From CAVZVW01 sp963778845 (GTDB lineage: Bacteria; Actinomycetota; Actinomycetes; Actinomycetales; Kineosporiaceae): a DNA stretch of 64,000 nucleotides. Below, piece by piece: positions 26,383 to 33,894 of the stretch. The notes beneath the pieces are model-generated. The model saw only the letters and a list, made by a program, of their open reading frames with translations. It had not been told where the DNA came from and made no database searches. Location: positions 1,178,001-1,242,000 of the forward strand of contig CAVZVW010000009.1 of NCBI GenBank assembly GCA_963778845.1. The letters are read 5' to 3'. Each line of letters starts with the position of its first letter. The stretch's first letter is position 1. The translations under genes and the position numbers were made by a program.

Positions 26383-26769
26383 GCGACTCCCCTCATGGGT
26401 ACCGAGCAGATGTGTACCGGAAGTGCATGCTCGCCGATACTTGGGCGGGTGGGCTCCAGGGCGACAGCCGGTTTAGGTGCCTGGGGACCGCCGCAAGGCG
26501 TGCGCGGTACCGGCGACGCAGTCCTTCGTGGCCTTCGCGGTGGTCTCATGGATCGGGTTAGGCACTCTGGCTGCGAAGTGCCCACGCGCGGTCCTACGCT
26601 TGGTTCGGCCGGTCGGTGCTCGCCGGGGCGCACGAGCGGGGTTGACGCTCCCGAGCCGCTGCAATCGGCTGCCACAAGCGCCGGCGGGCAGGAGTCTGGG
26701 TGCCCCCCGTCACCCAGACCCTGCCCGCCGGTCTCGTACCAGGCTCCCGGGCCATTGGGGGGTGACCCG
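26383..26769. promoter_or_regulatory. Intergenic region between the APH and diol dehydratase genes
   Basis: This 387-base gap holds no gene I would call; a 98-residue open frame (26477-26773) looks like GC-rich noise. I looked for the conserved pieces of a cobalamin riboswitch because the downstream enzyme needs B12 and did not find them. The last 90 bases hold a strong hairpin (listed separately). Confidence 0.5.
26681..26762 (+). promoter_or_regulatory. Candidate leader RNA: 20-bp hairpin whose loop can pair with the ribosome-binding site
   Basis: CCGGCGGGCAG (26681-26691) pairs with CTGCCCGCCGG (26721-26731), and GTCTGGGTG (26694-26702) with CACCCAGAC (26711-26719), around a GA/C bulge. 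The loop is CCCCCCGT (26703-26710). The ribosome-binding site of the dehydratase gene is GGGGGG (26757-26762), fully complementary to the six loop cytosines. A pseudoknot hiding the ribosome-binding site is therefore possible; regulation by it is inference. Confidence 0.45.
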
Positions 26770-29031
26770 GTGAGCGCCTCGGATCGCATCGGCCGGTTCC
26801 GGTTCATGGACGCCCAGCGGGTCAACCTGGACGGCTTCGCCGTCGAGGACGCCTCCGTCGGCCTCATCGCGTTCGACTCCCCCGCCGACCCCGCGCCGTC
26901 CCTCGTCGTCTCCCCCGACGGCGACGTCCTCGAGCTCGACGGGCGAGCCCGCGAGGAGTTCGACACCATCGACGCGTTCATCGCCGCCCACGGCCTCGAC
27001 CTCGGCGTGGCCGCCGAGGCGATGGCGATGGACGAGGTCGCCGTGGCCCGGATGATGGTGGACCCTGCCGTCGGCCGCTCCGAGGTCATCCGCCTCGCCG
27101 CGGGGATGACGCCCGCGAAGCTGGCCCGCGTCCTGGCCGCTCTGAGACCGGTCGAGCTCGCGATGGCGATGACCAAGCTGCGGGCCAGGCGCACGCCGTC
27201 CAACCAGGCGCACGTGACGAACCGCTCCGACGACCCCTTGCTGCTCGCCGCGGACGCCGCGACCGCGGCCGCCTTCGGCTTCCGGGAGATCGAGACGACG
27301 GTACCCGTGCTCGCCGACGCCGCCTCGAACGCCGTCGCCGTCTCGATCGGGGCAGCGGTCGGCTCGCCGGGCGTGCTCGTGCAGTGCTCGGTCGAGGAGG
27401 CCCTCGAGCTCGAGCTCGGCATGCGCGGCCTGGTCTCCTACGCCGAGACGGTCTCCCTCTACGGCACCGAACAGATCTTCCTCGACGGCGACGACACCCC
27501 GTGGTCGAAGGCGTTCCTCACCTCGGCCTACGCCTCGCGAGGGGTCAAGATGCGCGTGACGTCCGGCGGTGGCGCCGAGGCGCTCATGGGGGGTGCGGAG
27601 GGCTGCTCGATGTTCTACCTGGAGGCCCGCTGCGTGGCGCTGGCCCGGGCGATCGGTGCGCAGGGGGTGCAGAACGGCGGCATCGACTCGGCCTCGGTGG
27701 CCGCCGCGGTCCCGAGGGGCGTGCGCTCCCTCATGGCCGAGAACGTCATGGTGATGGCGCGCAACCTGGAAGCGTGCACGGGCAACGACGCGCTGATGAG
27801 CGAGTCCGACGTGCGCCGGACCTCGCGCACCATGCCGATCTTCCTGGCCGGTAGCGACTTCATCTGCAGCGGGTTCGGCTCGATCCAGCGCTACGACAAC
27901 ATGTTCGGGCCGTCGCAGTGGAACAGCGAGGACGTCGACGACTACCTGGTCATGCAGCGCGACTGGGGGGTCGACGGCGGCCTGCGCACCGCCGAGCACG
28001 ACGACGTGGCGCGCCTTCGCCGGCGGGCGGTGGACGCCGTCCAGGCCGTCTACCGTCACCTCGGCCTGGCCGACCTCGACGACGAGTGGGCCGAGCAGGC
28101 GGTCGACGCCGCGGGATCCAAGGACGTGCCTGCCGCAGACCTCATGGCACCGCTGCAGGCCGCGCGGGTGATCCGTGAGTCCGGGCTGACGATGGTGGAC
28201 GTCGCCGCAGCATTGGCGGAGACCGGCTTCGACATCGAGGCCCAGCGGCTGCTGGACATGCTCGGCCAGCGTGTGCACGGGGACTACCTGCAGACCGCCG
28301 CCATCTTCGACGAGACCCTGCGCGTGCTCTCGTTGGTCACAGACGCCAACGACTACGCCGGGCCGGGCACCGGCTACGAGCCCGGCCCGCACCGCTCTGC
28401 CGAGATCGACGCCGTCCGCCAGCAACGCTCGGTGGCCGACCTGCGCACCGAGCAGGGGCTGGCTTCGAGGGTGGGCTCGGTGCGCGCCACCGGGGCGGCG
28501 GCTCCCGGCAGCGACCCCCGTGACGTGGTGATCGGGGTCTCCCCGGCCGTGGGTCGGGAGATCTGGACGACGCTCGGCGGGCTCGACGTCGTGGACGCCC
28601 TGCGCGAGCTGCTCGCCGGGCTGGAGGAGGAGGGGTGCCTCGGTCGGGTCGTGCGGGTCAACGACACCATCGACGTCGGGCTCATCGGGCTCACGGCAGC
28701 ACGCCTGTCGGGGTCGGGCATCGGGATCGGGTTGCAGGGCAAGGGGACCGCGCTCATCCACCGGCGCGACCTCGCGCCCCTGATGAACCTCGAGCTGTAC
28801 AGCGTGGCACCCGTGGTCGACGCGGGCCTGTACCGGCTTCTGGGGTCCAACGCTGCACGACACGCCAAGGGCGCCACCCCCGAGCCGGCCCGCAACCCGT
28901 ACACGGACGAGGCGATCGAGGCCCGTTACCACACGAGAGTCGTCTCGCTCGTCGCGATCGAGCGCGCCTGCAGCCGCGCCGCCGTCGAGGCGGGCGTACC
29001 GGGTGTGGAACAGCTGGAGGTGTCGTGGTGA
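26770..29031 (+). CDS. Adenosylcobalamin-dependent propanediol/glycerol dehydratase, fused large and medium subunits
   Basis: This 753-residue protein joins the diol dehydratase alpha subunit (about 1-555: DRIGRFRFMDAQRVNLDGF, AVSIGAAVGSPGVLVQCSVE, GLVSYAETVSLYGTEQIF, SGGGAEALMG, GSDFICSGFGSIQRYDN) and the beta/medium subunit (about 575-753: DVVIGVSPAVGREIWTTLGG, SGSGIGIGLQGKGTALIHRR, LAPLMNLELYSVAPV). In enteric bacteria these are separate PduC and PduD chains; fused forms occur in Actinobacteria. Reaction: 1,2-propanediol or glycerol to the aldehyde by a B12 radical mechanism. GTG at 26770 has GGGGGG seven bases upstream. It is followed by the small subunit and the reactivase. No shell proteins, aldehyde dehydrogenase or alcohol dehydrogenase genes are near. 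Confidence 0.93.
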   Translation: MSASDRIGRFRFMDAQRVNLDGFAVEDASVGLIAFDSPADPAPSLVVSPDGDVLELDGRAREEFDTIDAFIAAHGLDLGVAAEAMAMDEVAVARMMVDPAVGRSEVIRLAAGMTPAKLARVLAALRPVELAMAMTKLRARRTPSNQAHVTNRSDDPLLLAADAATAAAFGFREIETTVPVLADAASNAVAVSIGAAVGSPGVLVQCSVEEALELELGMRGLVSYAETVSLYGTEQIFLDGDDTPWSKAFLTSAYASRGVKMRVTSGGGAEALMGGAEGCSMFYLEARCVALARAIGAQGVQNGGIDSASVAAAVPRGVRSLMAENVMVMARNLEACTGNDALMSESDVRRTSRTMPIFLAGSDFICSGFGSIQRYDNMFGPSQWNSEDVDDYLVMQRDWGVDGGLRTAEHDDVARLRRRAVDAVQAVYRHLGLADLDDEWAEQAVDAAGSKDVPAADLMAPLQAARVIRESGLTMVDVAAALAETGFDIEAQRLLDMLGQRVHGDYLQTAAIFDETLRVLSLVTDANDYAGPGTGYEPGPHRSAEIDAVRQQRSVADLRTEQGLASRVGSVRATGAAAPGSDPRDVVIGVSPAVGREIWTTLGGLDVVDALRELLAGLEEEGCLGRVVRVNDTIDVGLIGLTAARLSGSGIGIGLQGKGTALIHRRDLAPLMNLELYSVAPVVDAGLYRLLGSNAARHAKGATPEPARNPYTDEAIEARYHTRVVSLVAIERACSRAAVEAGVPGVEQLEVSW

Positions 29032-29038
29032 GCCCGTC

Positions 29039-29383
29039 GTGACGAGCGCCGAGACCCCGGTGAGCCTCGACGGCCTGCGCGCCGGCGAGCTGACGATGGC
29101 CGACTTCCGGATCACCCCGCAGACCCTGCGGCACCAGGCCGCCGTCGCCCGCGACCACGCCAACCCCCAGCTGGCGGCGAACTTCGAGCGCGCGGCTGAG
29201 CTGACCGCCCTGCCCGACGACGAGGTGCTGGCGATCTACGAGCTGCTGCGCCCGCGCCGGGCCGACGCCGCGCAGCTCGAGGAGACGGCGGCCTCTCTCC
29301 AGGCGCGCGGGGCGCCGCGCACCGCCGCCCTCGTCCGCGAAGCTGCCCAGGTGTACGCCCGTCGGGGGCTGCTGCGAACGTGA
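29039..29383 (+). CDS. Diol/glycerol dehydratase small subunit
   Basis: The 114-residue product contains TMADFRITPQTLRHQAAVAR, ANFERAAELTALPDDEVLAIYELLRPRRA and QVYARRGLLRT. This matches the PduE/DhaB3 small (gamma) subunit, which packs against the active-site barrel of the large subunit. The GTG at 29039 follows the large-subunit stop by seven bases; the frame is open to 29003, but that part overlaps the upstream gene. Its stop overlaps the reactivase GTG (GTGA), so the three genes form a tight operon. With the fused partner the complex is probably a dimer of heterodimers instead of the three-chain enteric enzyme. Confidence 0.88.
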   Translation: MTSAETPVSLDGLRAGELTMADFRITPQTLRHQAAVARDHANPQLAANFERAAELTALPDDEVLAIYELLRPRRADAAQLEETAASLQARGAPRTAALVREAAQVYARRGLLRT

Positions 29384-31164
29384 GGAAGGCCGTCGCAGGC
29401 GTCGACGTCGGCAACTCCACGACCGAGGTCGTGCTCGTCGACGCGATGCGGCACCCGCCCAGGCCCTTGGCGTGGGACCGCATCCCGACGCGTGGGCGCA
29501 AGGGGTCGGCCGGGGCGGCCGGCGCCGCGGCCGCGCTCGTGCAGCGGCTCGCGCGCCGCGAAGGCATCACGCTCACGCAGTGCCGGGTGGCCCCGCAGCA
29601 CCCGGTGGACACCCTCACCGCGACGGTCCACGTGCCGCGCCGGTCGACCGGTCGGCTGGTCGTCGTCGCCGACGGTGCGCCCACCCCAGGGCGGGCCGGC
29701 TTCGGGGTGGGGCGGCCGTGCGACGTCCGCCTGGCCGAGCACGGGCCCAGTCGTCACGTGGTGCTCGTCCCCGCCACGGTGGGGTACGAGGAGGCCGCCG
29801 TGCTCCTTCGGGCCCGCACGCTGGACTCGGTCGCGGCCGTGCTCGTGGAGGCCGACGAAGGTGTGCTCGTCGCCCGGCGCTGTGGGCTCGACGTGCCGGT
29901 GCTGGACCGGGTGGACGTCGCCGCCGCAGGCAGGTGCGACCTGCTCGCCGTCGAGGTCGCCGAAGCGGGCTCGGCCGTCCGCAGGCTGGCCGACCCGTTG
30001 GCGCTCGTCGCCGACCTGCAGCTGGACGCCGGTGACCGCGACGACGCCGCCGGCCTGGCCCGAATGCTGTCGGACACAGCGAGCGCGGTGGTGGGCTTGA
30101 ACCCCGCCCGCAGTTCCCCACCCGCGGAGGCGTCGCCGGCACGCGACCTGGCTCTGCACGCAGGTTCGCAACACCCGGTCCCGCTGGCCGACCTCTTGCC
30201 CCTCCTGCGCGACCAGCCGCCGGGATGGGTCACCGGCTACCACCTCGCCGCGCAGCCGGGCACCACGCTGACTCAGGTCGCCGACCTGTGGCTGCTCGAC
30301 GTCGCGGCGGCGCAGTCCGACGTCGAGGCACGGCGTGGCCCCGGCTCGGCCCGCGACCTCGTGGTGTGCGCACTCTCGGCGTCATCGAGTACCGGGCCGA
30401 GCAACCCGGTCACCCCCGGCCAGGATGCTGCGACCTCCTCAGTAGTGCCGGCCTCTGTACTGCAGGCCGCGCTAGGGGTTCCGGTCATGGTGCCCGGCAC
30501 CGAGGCTGCCGCGGCGCGGGCAGGGGCACTGACCACGCCGGGCGCCCGGGCTGCCTCCCTTGTGCTCGACCTGGGTGGGGGCACGATCGATGTCGTCGCC
30601 CCTGACGGTGCCCATGCGGTAGTGGCAGGCGCGGGTGAGATGGTCACTGCCGCAGTCGCCGCCGTGCTCGGGATCTCCCGCGCAGCGGCCGAATGGGTCA
30701 AGCGGGGTCCTTGCGCCCGCCTCGAGACCCCGCACCTGGCCCTCGGCGAGGACGGAAGCCGCACCTTCCTCGAGCGTACGGCCGCGCCCGACGCGGTGGG
30801 CGCGCTGGCCGTGCCGGGGCCGGCCGGATGGCTGCCCTTCGACCGGCGCCTGTCGCCGGCGGAGTGGCGCGCACTGCGTCTGCGGATCAAGCGGGCCGCC
30901 CTCGGTGACAACCTGCGCCGGGCAGCCCGACCCCTGGACCTGGACCTGGACCTGGAGGAGCTTCACCTGGAGACCGGCCGTGGCACGGGGGACGCCGCGC
31001 GGCACCGACGCTGGGACGTCGTCCTCACCGGCGGCGTGGCCGGGGACGCCGAGATCCTGCGGGTGCTCGACCAGGCCCTGCCCGGGTCGACCGTCGGGCG
31101 GGCGGACGTCGCGGGCATGCTCGGCCATCGCTGGGCCGTCGCCTACGGGCTCACAGTCCTGTAG
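29380..31164 (+). CDS. Diol dehydratase reactivase, ATP-dependent large subunit
   Basis: This 594-residue Hsp70/actin-fold protein starts KAVAGVDVGNSTTEVVLVDA (phosphate-1 loop) and has SLVLDLGGGTIDVVAPDG (about 390-407) and the C-terminal WDVVLTGGVAGDAEILRVLD adenosine loop. These are the DdrA/PduG reactivating-factor signatures; the enzyme swaps damaged cobalamin out of inactivated dehydratase using ATP. The small reactivase subunit (DdrB/PduH) was not seen in the window. A DLDLDLDLEE run (about 524-533) comes from a short tandem repeat. GTG at 29380 overlaps the small-subunit stop by four bases. It converges with a DUF1203 gene eight bases downstream. Confidence 0.9.
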   Translation: MRKAVAGVDVGNSTTEVVLVDAMRHPPRPLAWDRIPTRGRKGSAGAAGAAAALVQRLARREGITLTQCRVAPQHPVDTLTATVHVPRRSTGRLVVVADGAPTPGRAGFGVGRPCDVRLAEHGPSRHVVLVPATVGYEEAAVLLRARTLDSVAAVLVEADEGVLVARRCGLDVPVLDRVDVAAAGRCDLLAVEVAEAGSAVRRLADPLALVADLQLDAGDRDDAAGLARMLSDTASAVVGLNPARSSPPAEASPARDLALHAGSQHPVPLADLLPLLRDQPPGWVTGYHLAAQPGTTLTQVADLWLLDVAAAQSDVEARRGPGSARDLVVCALSASSSTGPSNPVTPGQDAATSSVVPASVLQAALGVPVMVPGTEAAAARAGALTTPGARAASLVLDLGGGTIDVVAPDGAHAVVAGAGEMVTAAVAAVLGISRAAAEWVKRGPCARLETPHLALGEDGSRTFLERTAAPDAVGALAVPGPAGWLPFDRRLSPAEWRALRLRIKRAALGDNLRRAARPLDLDLDLEELHLETGRGTGDAARHRRWDVVLTGGVAGDAEILRVLDQALPGSTVGRADVAGMLGHRWAVAYGLTVL

Positions 31165-31172
31165 CAGCCAGC

Positions 31173-31676
31173 TCAGCCGGCGACGGCGCCGACATCCTCC
31201 AGGCCGCGACCGCGGTCGATGCGGACGGCGAAGCACCCGGCGCCGGCGTTGTGCACGTGAAGGTAGGCGACCTCGGGCACCGCCAGCAGCGCCGTCGCAC
31301 GCTCGGCCAGCTGCGCGCCGTCCACGACCTCGGAGGCCACCATCAGGTGAGCGGAGTCGAACGCCCGCACCGACAGGACGCGTAGCAGCAGCTGGTCCGG
31401 GACGACGTCCAGCCCGTCCGGCTCGCACGCACCGTCATGGACGTAGATCGGGCCCGGTTGACGGTAGGGGCTGTCGCCGAGAAACGGGTCGTACGTCAGC
31501 AGCACGAGCTGCTCCCCCACCGCGGCGTCGCGCAGGCAGCGCCTGCAGGGGAACCCGAAGTCCGCGTCCGCCACGACCCGGCGCACGGCGGTGGCGGGGA
31601 GATCGCCGAGGTCCGGGACCGGCGCCGGGAGGGGGTGCAAGACCAGGTTCTCGAGCACGTTCTGTTGGGTCGGCAT
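31173..31676 (-). CDS. DUF1203 domain protein
   Basis: The 167-residue cytosolic protein has FGFPCRRCLRDAAVGEQLVLLTYDPFLGDSPYRQPGPIYVH, the defining block of DUF1203 (CRxCL followed by LLxYxPF...PYxxxGPIFVH), and a C-terminal half with AYLHVHNAGAGCFAVRIDR. Function unknown; the two cysteines of CRRC may bind metal. The ATG at 31676 was chosen because homologues begin near the LENLVLHPLP stretch; sequence upstream in frame looks non-coding. It is divergent from a GNAT acetyltransferase gene and convergent with the reactivase gene. Confidence 0.82.
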   Translation of the reverse strand: MPTQQNVLENLVLHPLPAPVPDLGDLPATAVRRVVADADFGFPCRRCLRDAAVGEQLVLLTYDPFLGDSPYRQPGPIYVHDGACEPDGLDVVPDQLLLRVLSVRAFDSAHLMVASEVVDGAQLAERATALLAVPEVAYLHVHNAGAGCFAVRIDRGRGLEDVGAVAG

Positions 31677-31827
31677 GACGGGAGGCTCCTCCGGGTGACG
31701 ACTGCGCGACTCCTGTCCAACGCACGGCCGGGCACACCTGTGAGGGTGCCGGTGCGGAACCGGCCCGTGGTCCTGAGTGCGTCGGCCCGGGTGGCGGGTG
31801 GGGCCCGGCCTGGTTGTCGGTACGCCG

Positions 31828-32334
31828 ATGCGGGACAGTGGCGCGGTGACGGCTATCTGGTGCGCGACAGAGGACGACTGGCGACTGCTGCGCGATGTGC
31901 GACTGTCAGCCCTGGCAGACACCCCAGCGGCATTCGCGTCGACCCACGAGAAGGAGTCGGCGTACGGGGAGCAGCAGTGGCGCGCGGTCACCCGTGACCT
32001 GACGTGGTTCCTGGCCGCCGAGCCGGGCGCACCGGCCGTCGGGGTCGTGGGGCTGGTGGTGGAGCGCGGCGCCGCCCCAGCGGGCCGCCACGTGGTGGGG
32101 ACGTGGGTGGCTCCGTCACTGCGCGGCACCGGTCTGGCGGCGCGGCTGCTGGACGCGCTGGCCGCGCACGCCCGTGCCGACGGGGCCGAGCAGCTGACCC
32201 TGTGGGTCATGCGTGGGAACACCGCCGCCCTGCATGCCTACCAGCGCTACGGCTTCACCCAGGTCGAGGTGCCGCCGGAGGTGCAGGACCACACGTGCGC
32301 CGACGAGATCCGCATGGCGATGAGCCTGGCCTAG
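31828..32334 (+). CDS. GNAT N-acetyltransferase
   Basis: The 168-residue protein has the RimI-like pattern: IWCATEDDWRLLRDVRLSALADTPAAFAST, GVVGLVVE, HVVGTWVAPSLRGTGLAARLLDAL (acetyl-CoA loop LRGTGLA, about residues 96-102) and LTLWVMRGNTAALHAYQRYGF. The ADTPAAFAST segment is common in a group of uncharacterised actinobacterial and Bacillus acetyltransferases; the substrate is unknown. Start uncertain: ATG at 31828 or GTG at 31846, neither with a clear ribosome-binding site. The TAG stop is the first element of a tandem repeat array shared with the convergent downstream gene. Confidence 0.83.
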   Translation: MRDSGAVTAIWCATEDDWRLLRDVRLSALADTPAAFASTHEKESAYGEQQWRAVTRDLTWFLAAEPGAPAVGVVGLVVERGAAPAGRHVVGTWVAPSLRGTGLAARLLDALAAHARADGAEQLTLWVMRGNTAALHAYQRYGFTQVEVPPEVQDHTCADEIRMAMSLA

Positions 32335-32416
32335 ACCAGCTGGCCTAGAGCAGGGTCTGGAGCAGGGTCTAGAGCAGGGTCCAGAGCAGGGTCTGGAGCA
32401 GGGTCTAGACCAGCTG
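32331..32416. repeat. 12-bp tandem repeat array joining two convergent stop codons
   Basis: CTAGACCAGCTGG at 32331 and again at 32405 flank five copies of a 12-base unit (AGAGCAGGGTCT-like). The first flank carries the TAG of the plus-strand acetyltransferase, the second the TAG of the minus-strand DUF6912-like gene, so the whole gap between convergent genes is repeat. Confidence 0.92.
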
Positions 32417-32890
32417 GTCGAGCTCGGTGACGTCGTACCAGAGAAGGTCGTGCGCCTCGGTCTCGTCGAGGAGGAACTGGGCGTCGTCGTCGCCGGCGTC
32501 GGCCGCCGGCAGCGCAGCGACGGCCGCCGCCACCGCCTCACGCGCCTCCTCGGCGTCCACATGCACGCTCGCCAGGAGATCCAGACCGAGAGGGACGCCG
32601 ACCAACACCGATGAGCGGAACGCACCTCCGGGCGACACGGCACCGTCGGGTACGTCCGCCGCCAGCACGACCCGCCGGCGTGGCGCGTCGACGTCCAGAG
32701 CCAGCAGCCGCAGCGACGCCTCGGCCGCCTCGGTCATCGCGGCGAACTCGAGCTCCTCCAGGTCGCCCTCGATGTACCACTCCCGCACGGCGCCCGTCAC
32801 CGCGTGGGCGCACAGCCCCGGTCCGCCGAGCGTCGCGGTGTCTCGCAGGGCGCGCAGCGACGCCAGCGTGGTCGGGATGTAGACGCGCAT
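32405..32890 (-). CDS. DUF6912-like conserved actinobacterial protein
   Basis: The 161-residue protein starts MRVYIPTTLASLRALRDTATLGGPGLCAHAVTGAVREWY and contains DLEELEFAAMTEAAEASLRLL and RRRVVLAADVPDG. It resembles a conserved actinobacterial family (DUF6912) of unknown function whose members start MRVYVPxTL. No membrane segment or catalytic motif is visible; the C-terminal third is acidic (AGDDDAQFLLDETEAHDLLWYD). The ATG at 32890 overlaps the stop of the patatin gene, so the two are probably co-translated. The stop is in a tandem repeat array. Confidence 0.75.
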   Translation of the reverse strand: MRVYIPTTLASLRALRDTATLGGPGLCAHAVTGAVREWYIEGDLEELEFAAMTEAAEASLRLLALDVDAPRRRVVLAADVPDGAVSPGGAFRSSVLVGVPLGLDLLASVHVDAEEAREAVAAAVAALPAADAGDDDAQFLLDETEAHDLLWYDVTELDQLV

Positions 32891-33894
32891 CAGCCGGCCG
32901 CCCTCATCCTGTGCCCGCGCTGCCAGGTCGCTCGCAGCTGCCCGAGGTCGGCCGGGTCCCGCAGGGCGCGAACACTGGTGACCAGGGCGGTGTCGAGCAC
33001 GTGCCGCCGGCGGTTCGCGGCCATCATGTTGGCCCCGATGGCCTCAAGGTCCTCCGGTCCGGGGCCGAGCACCGTGACGTCGCACCCGTCGGCCTGCACC
33101 GCCGCCACCTCGCGCAGGCACCGCCGGGTCACCCTGACCCGCCAGCCCCGCTCGATCCGCGTACGCCACGGCCTCGGGTCGTCCACGGCGAAGGACACCA
33201 TGGGCGCGAACACGAACACCTCGTCCAGCCCGTGCCCCGCCAGCAGGTCGACGTTGGTCGCCGACCACGCCCCGCCGTCGACGTAGCGGCGGCCCGCGAT
33301 GACGACCGGGGCGTACCAGCCGGGGATCGCGCACGACGCGGTCACGGCGTCGGCCAGCGACGCGACCGGCGCGTCGGGGTCCCCGAAGGCCACGCGGCGT
33401 CCCGACTCGTAGTCCATCGCCACGGCGCGCACGCCCTCGTGCGCGCACCAGCCGCCGTGGGGCGTCAGGCCCGCGACCAGCCGCCCCACCGCGGCAAGGG
33501 AACCGCGCCCCTCCGGCATCAAGGCCGCGAGGACGGCCGTGGGCGGCAACCGGTGCAGCCGCCGGACGTTGCGCGCCACGAGCGCGGTGCTGCCCGGCAT
33601 CAGCTTGGGCCGAGGCGGGTGGGAGGCCCCCGTCGCCCGGTCGTAGTCCCAGTCCAGCGCGCCGAGCAGGCCGGCATGGCCGTTGTCACCCACCTGGTGG
33701 GCCCGAAGCTCGTCCACGCTCGCCCCGGCACCGAGCAGCGCCGCCGTCACCGACCCCGCCGAGGTCCCCACGATCAGCTCGGCGTCGCGCGGGTCCAGCC
33801 CGTGCACCTCCCGCAGAGCGCTCAGGGCACCGACCATCCATGCCCCTCCGAGGACGCCGCCGCCTCCGAGCACGAGACCCCAGCGCCGGCTCAC
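32890..33894 (-). CDS. Patatin-like phospholipase
   Basis: The 334-residue lipid acyl hydrolase has the glycine-rich oxyanion loop LVLGGGGVLGGAW (about 8-20), the nucleophile elbow GTSAG (residues 43-47, Ser45) and the dyad aspartate in YVDGGAW. No signal peptide is present, so it acts in the cytosol or at the inner membrane face. Family role: release of fatty acids from phospholipids or neutral lipids. The GTG at 33894 overlaps the stop of the WS/DGAT gene (GTGA). Being co-translated with a wax-ester/triacylglycerol synthase suggests turnover of the same lipid pool, but this is inference. Confidence 0.88.
   Translation of the reverse strand: MSRRWGLVLGGGGVLGGAWMVGALSALREVHGLDPRDAELIVGTSAGSVTAALLGAGASVDELRAHQVGDNGHAGLLGALDWDYDRATGASHPPRPKLMPGSTALVARNVRRLHRLPPTAVLAALMPEGRGSLAAVGRLVAGLTPHGGWCAHEGVRAVAMDYESGRRVAFGDPDAPVASLADAVTASCAIPGWYAPVVIAGRRYVDGGAWSATNVDLLAGHGLDEVFVFAPMVSFAVDDPRPWRTRIERGWRVRVTRRCLREVAAVQADGCDVTVLGPGPEDLEAIGANMMAANRRRHVLDTALVTSVRALRDPADLGQLRATWQRGHRMRAAG

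Noticed and set aside
26383..26769. Cobalamin riboswitch upstream of the B12-dependent dehydratase
   Set aside because: I searched for the conserved core and B12-box segments and could not find them. Only an unrelated hairpin is present. A covariance-model scan (Rfam RF00174) would settle it.
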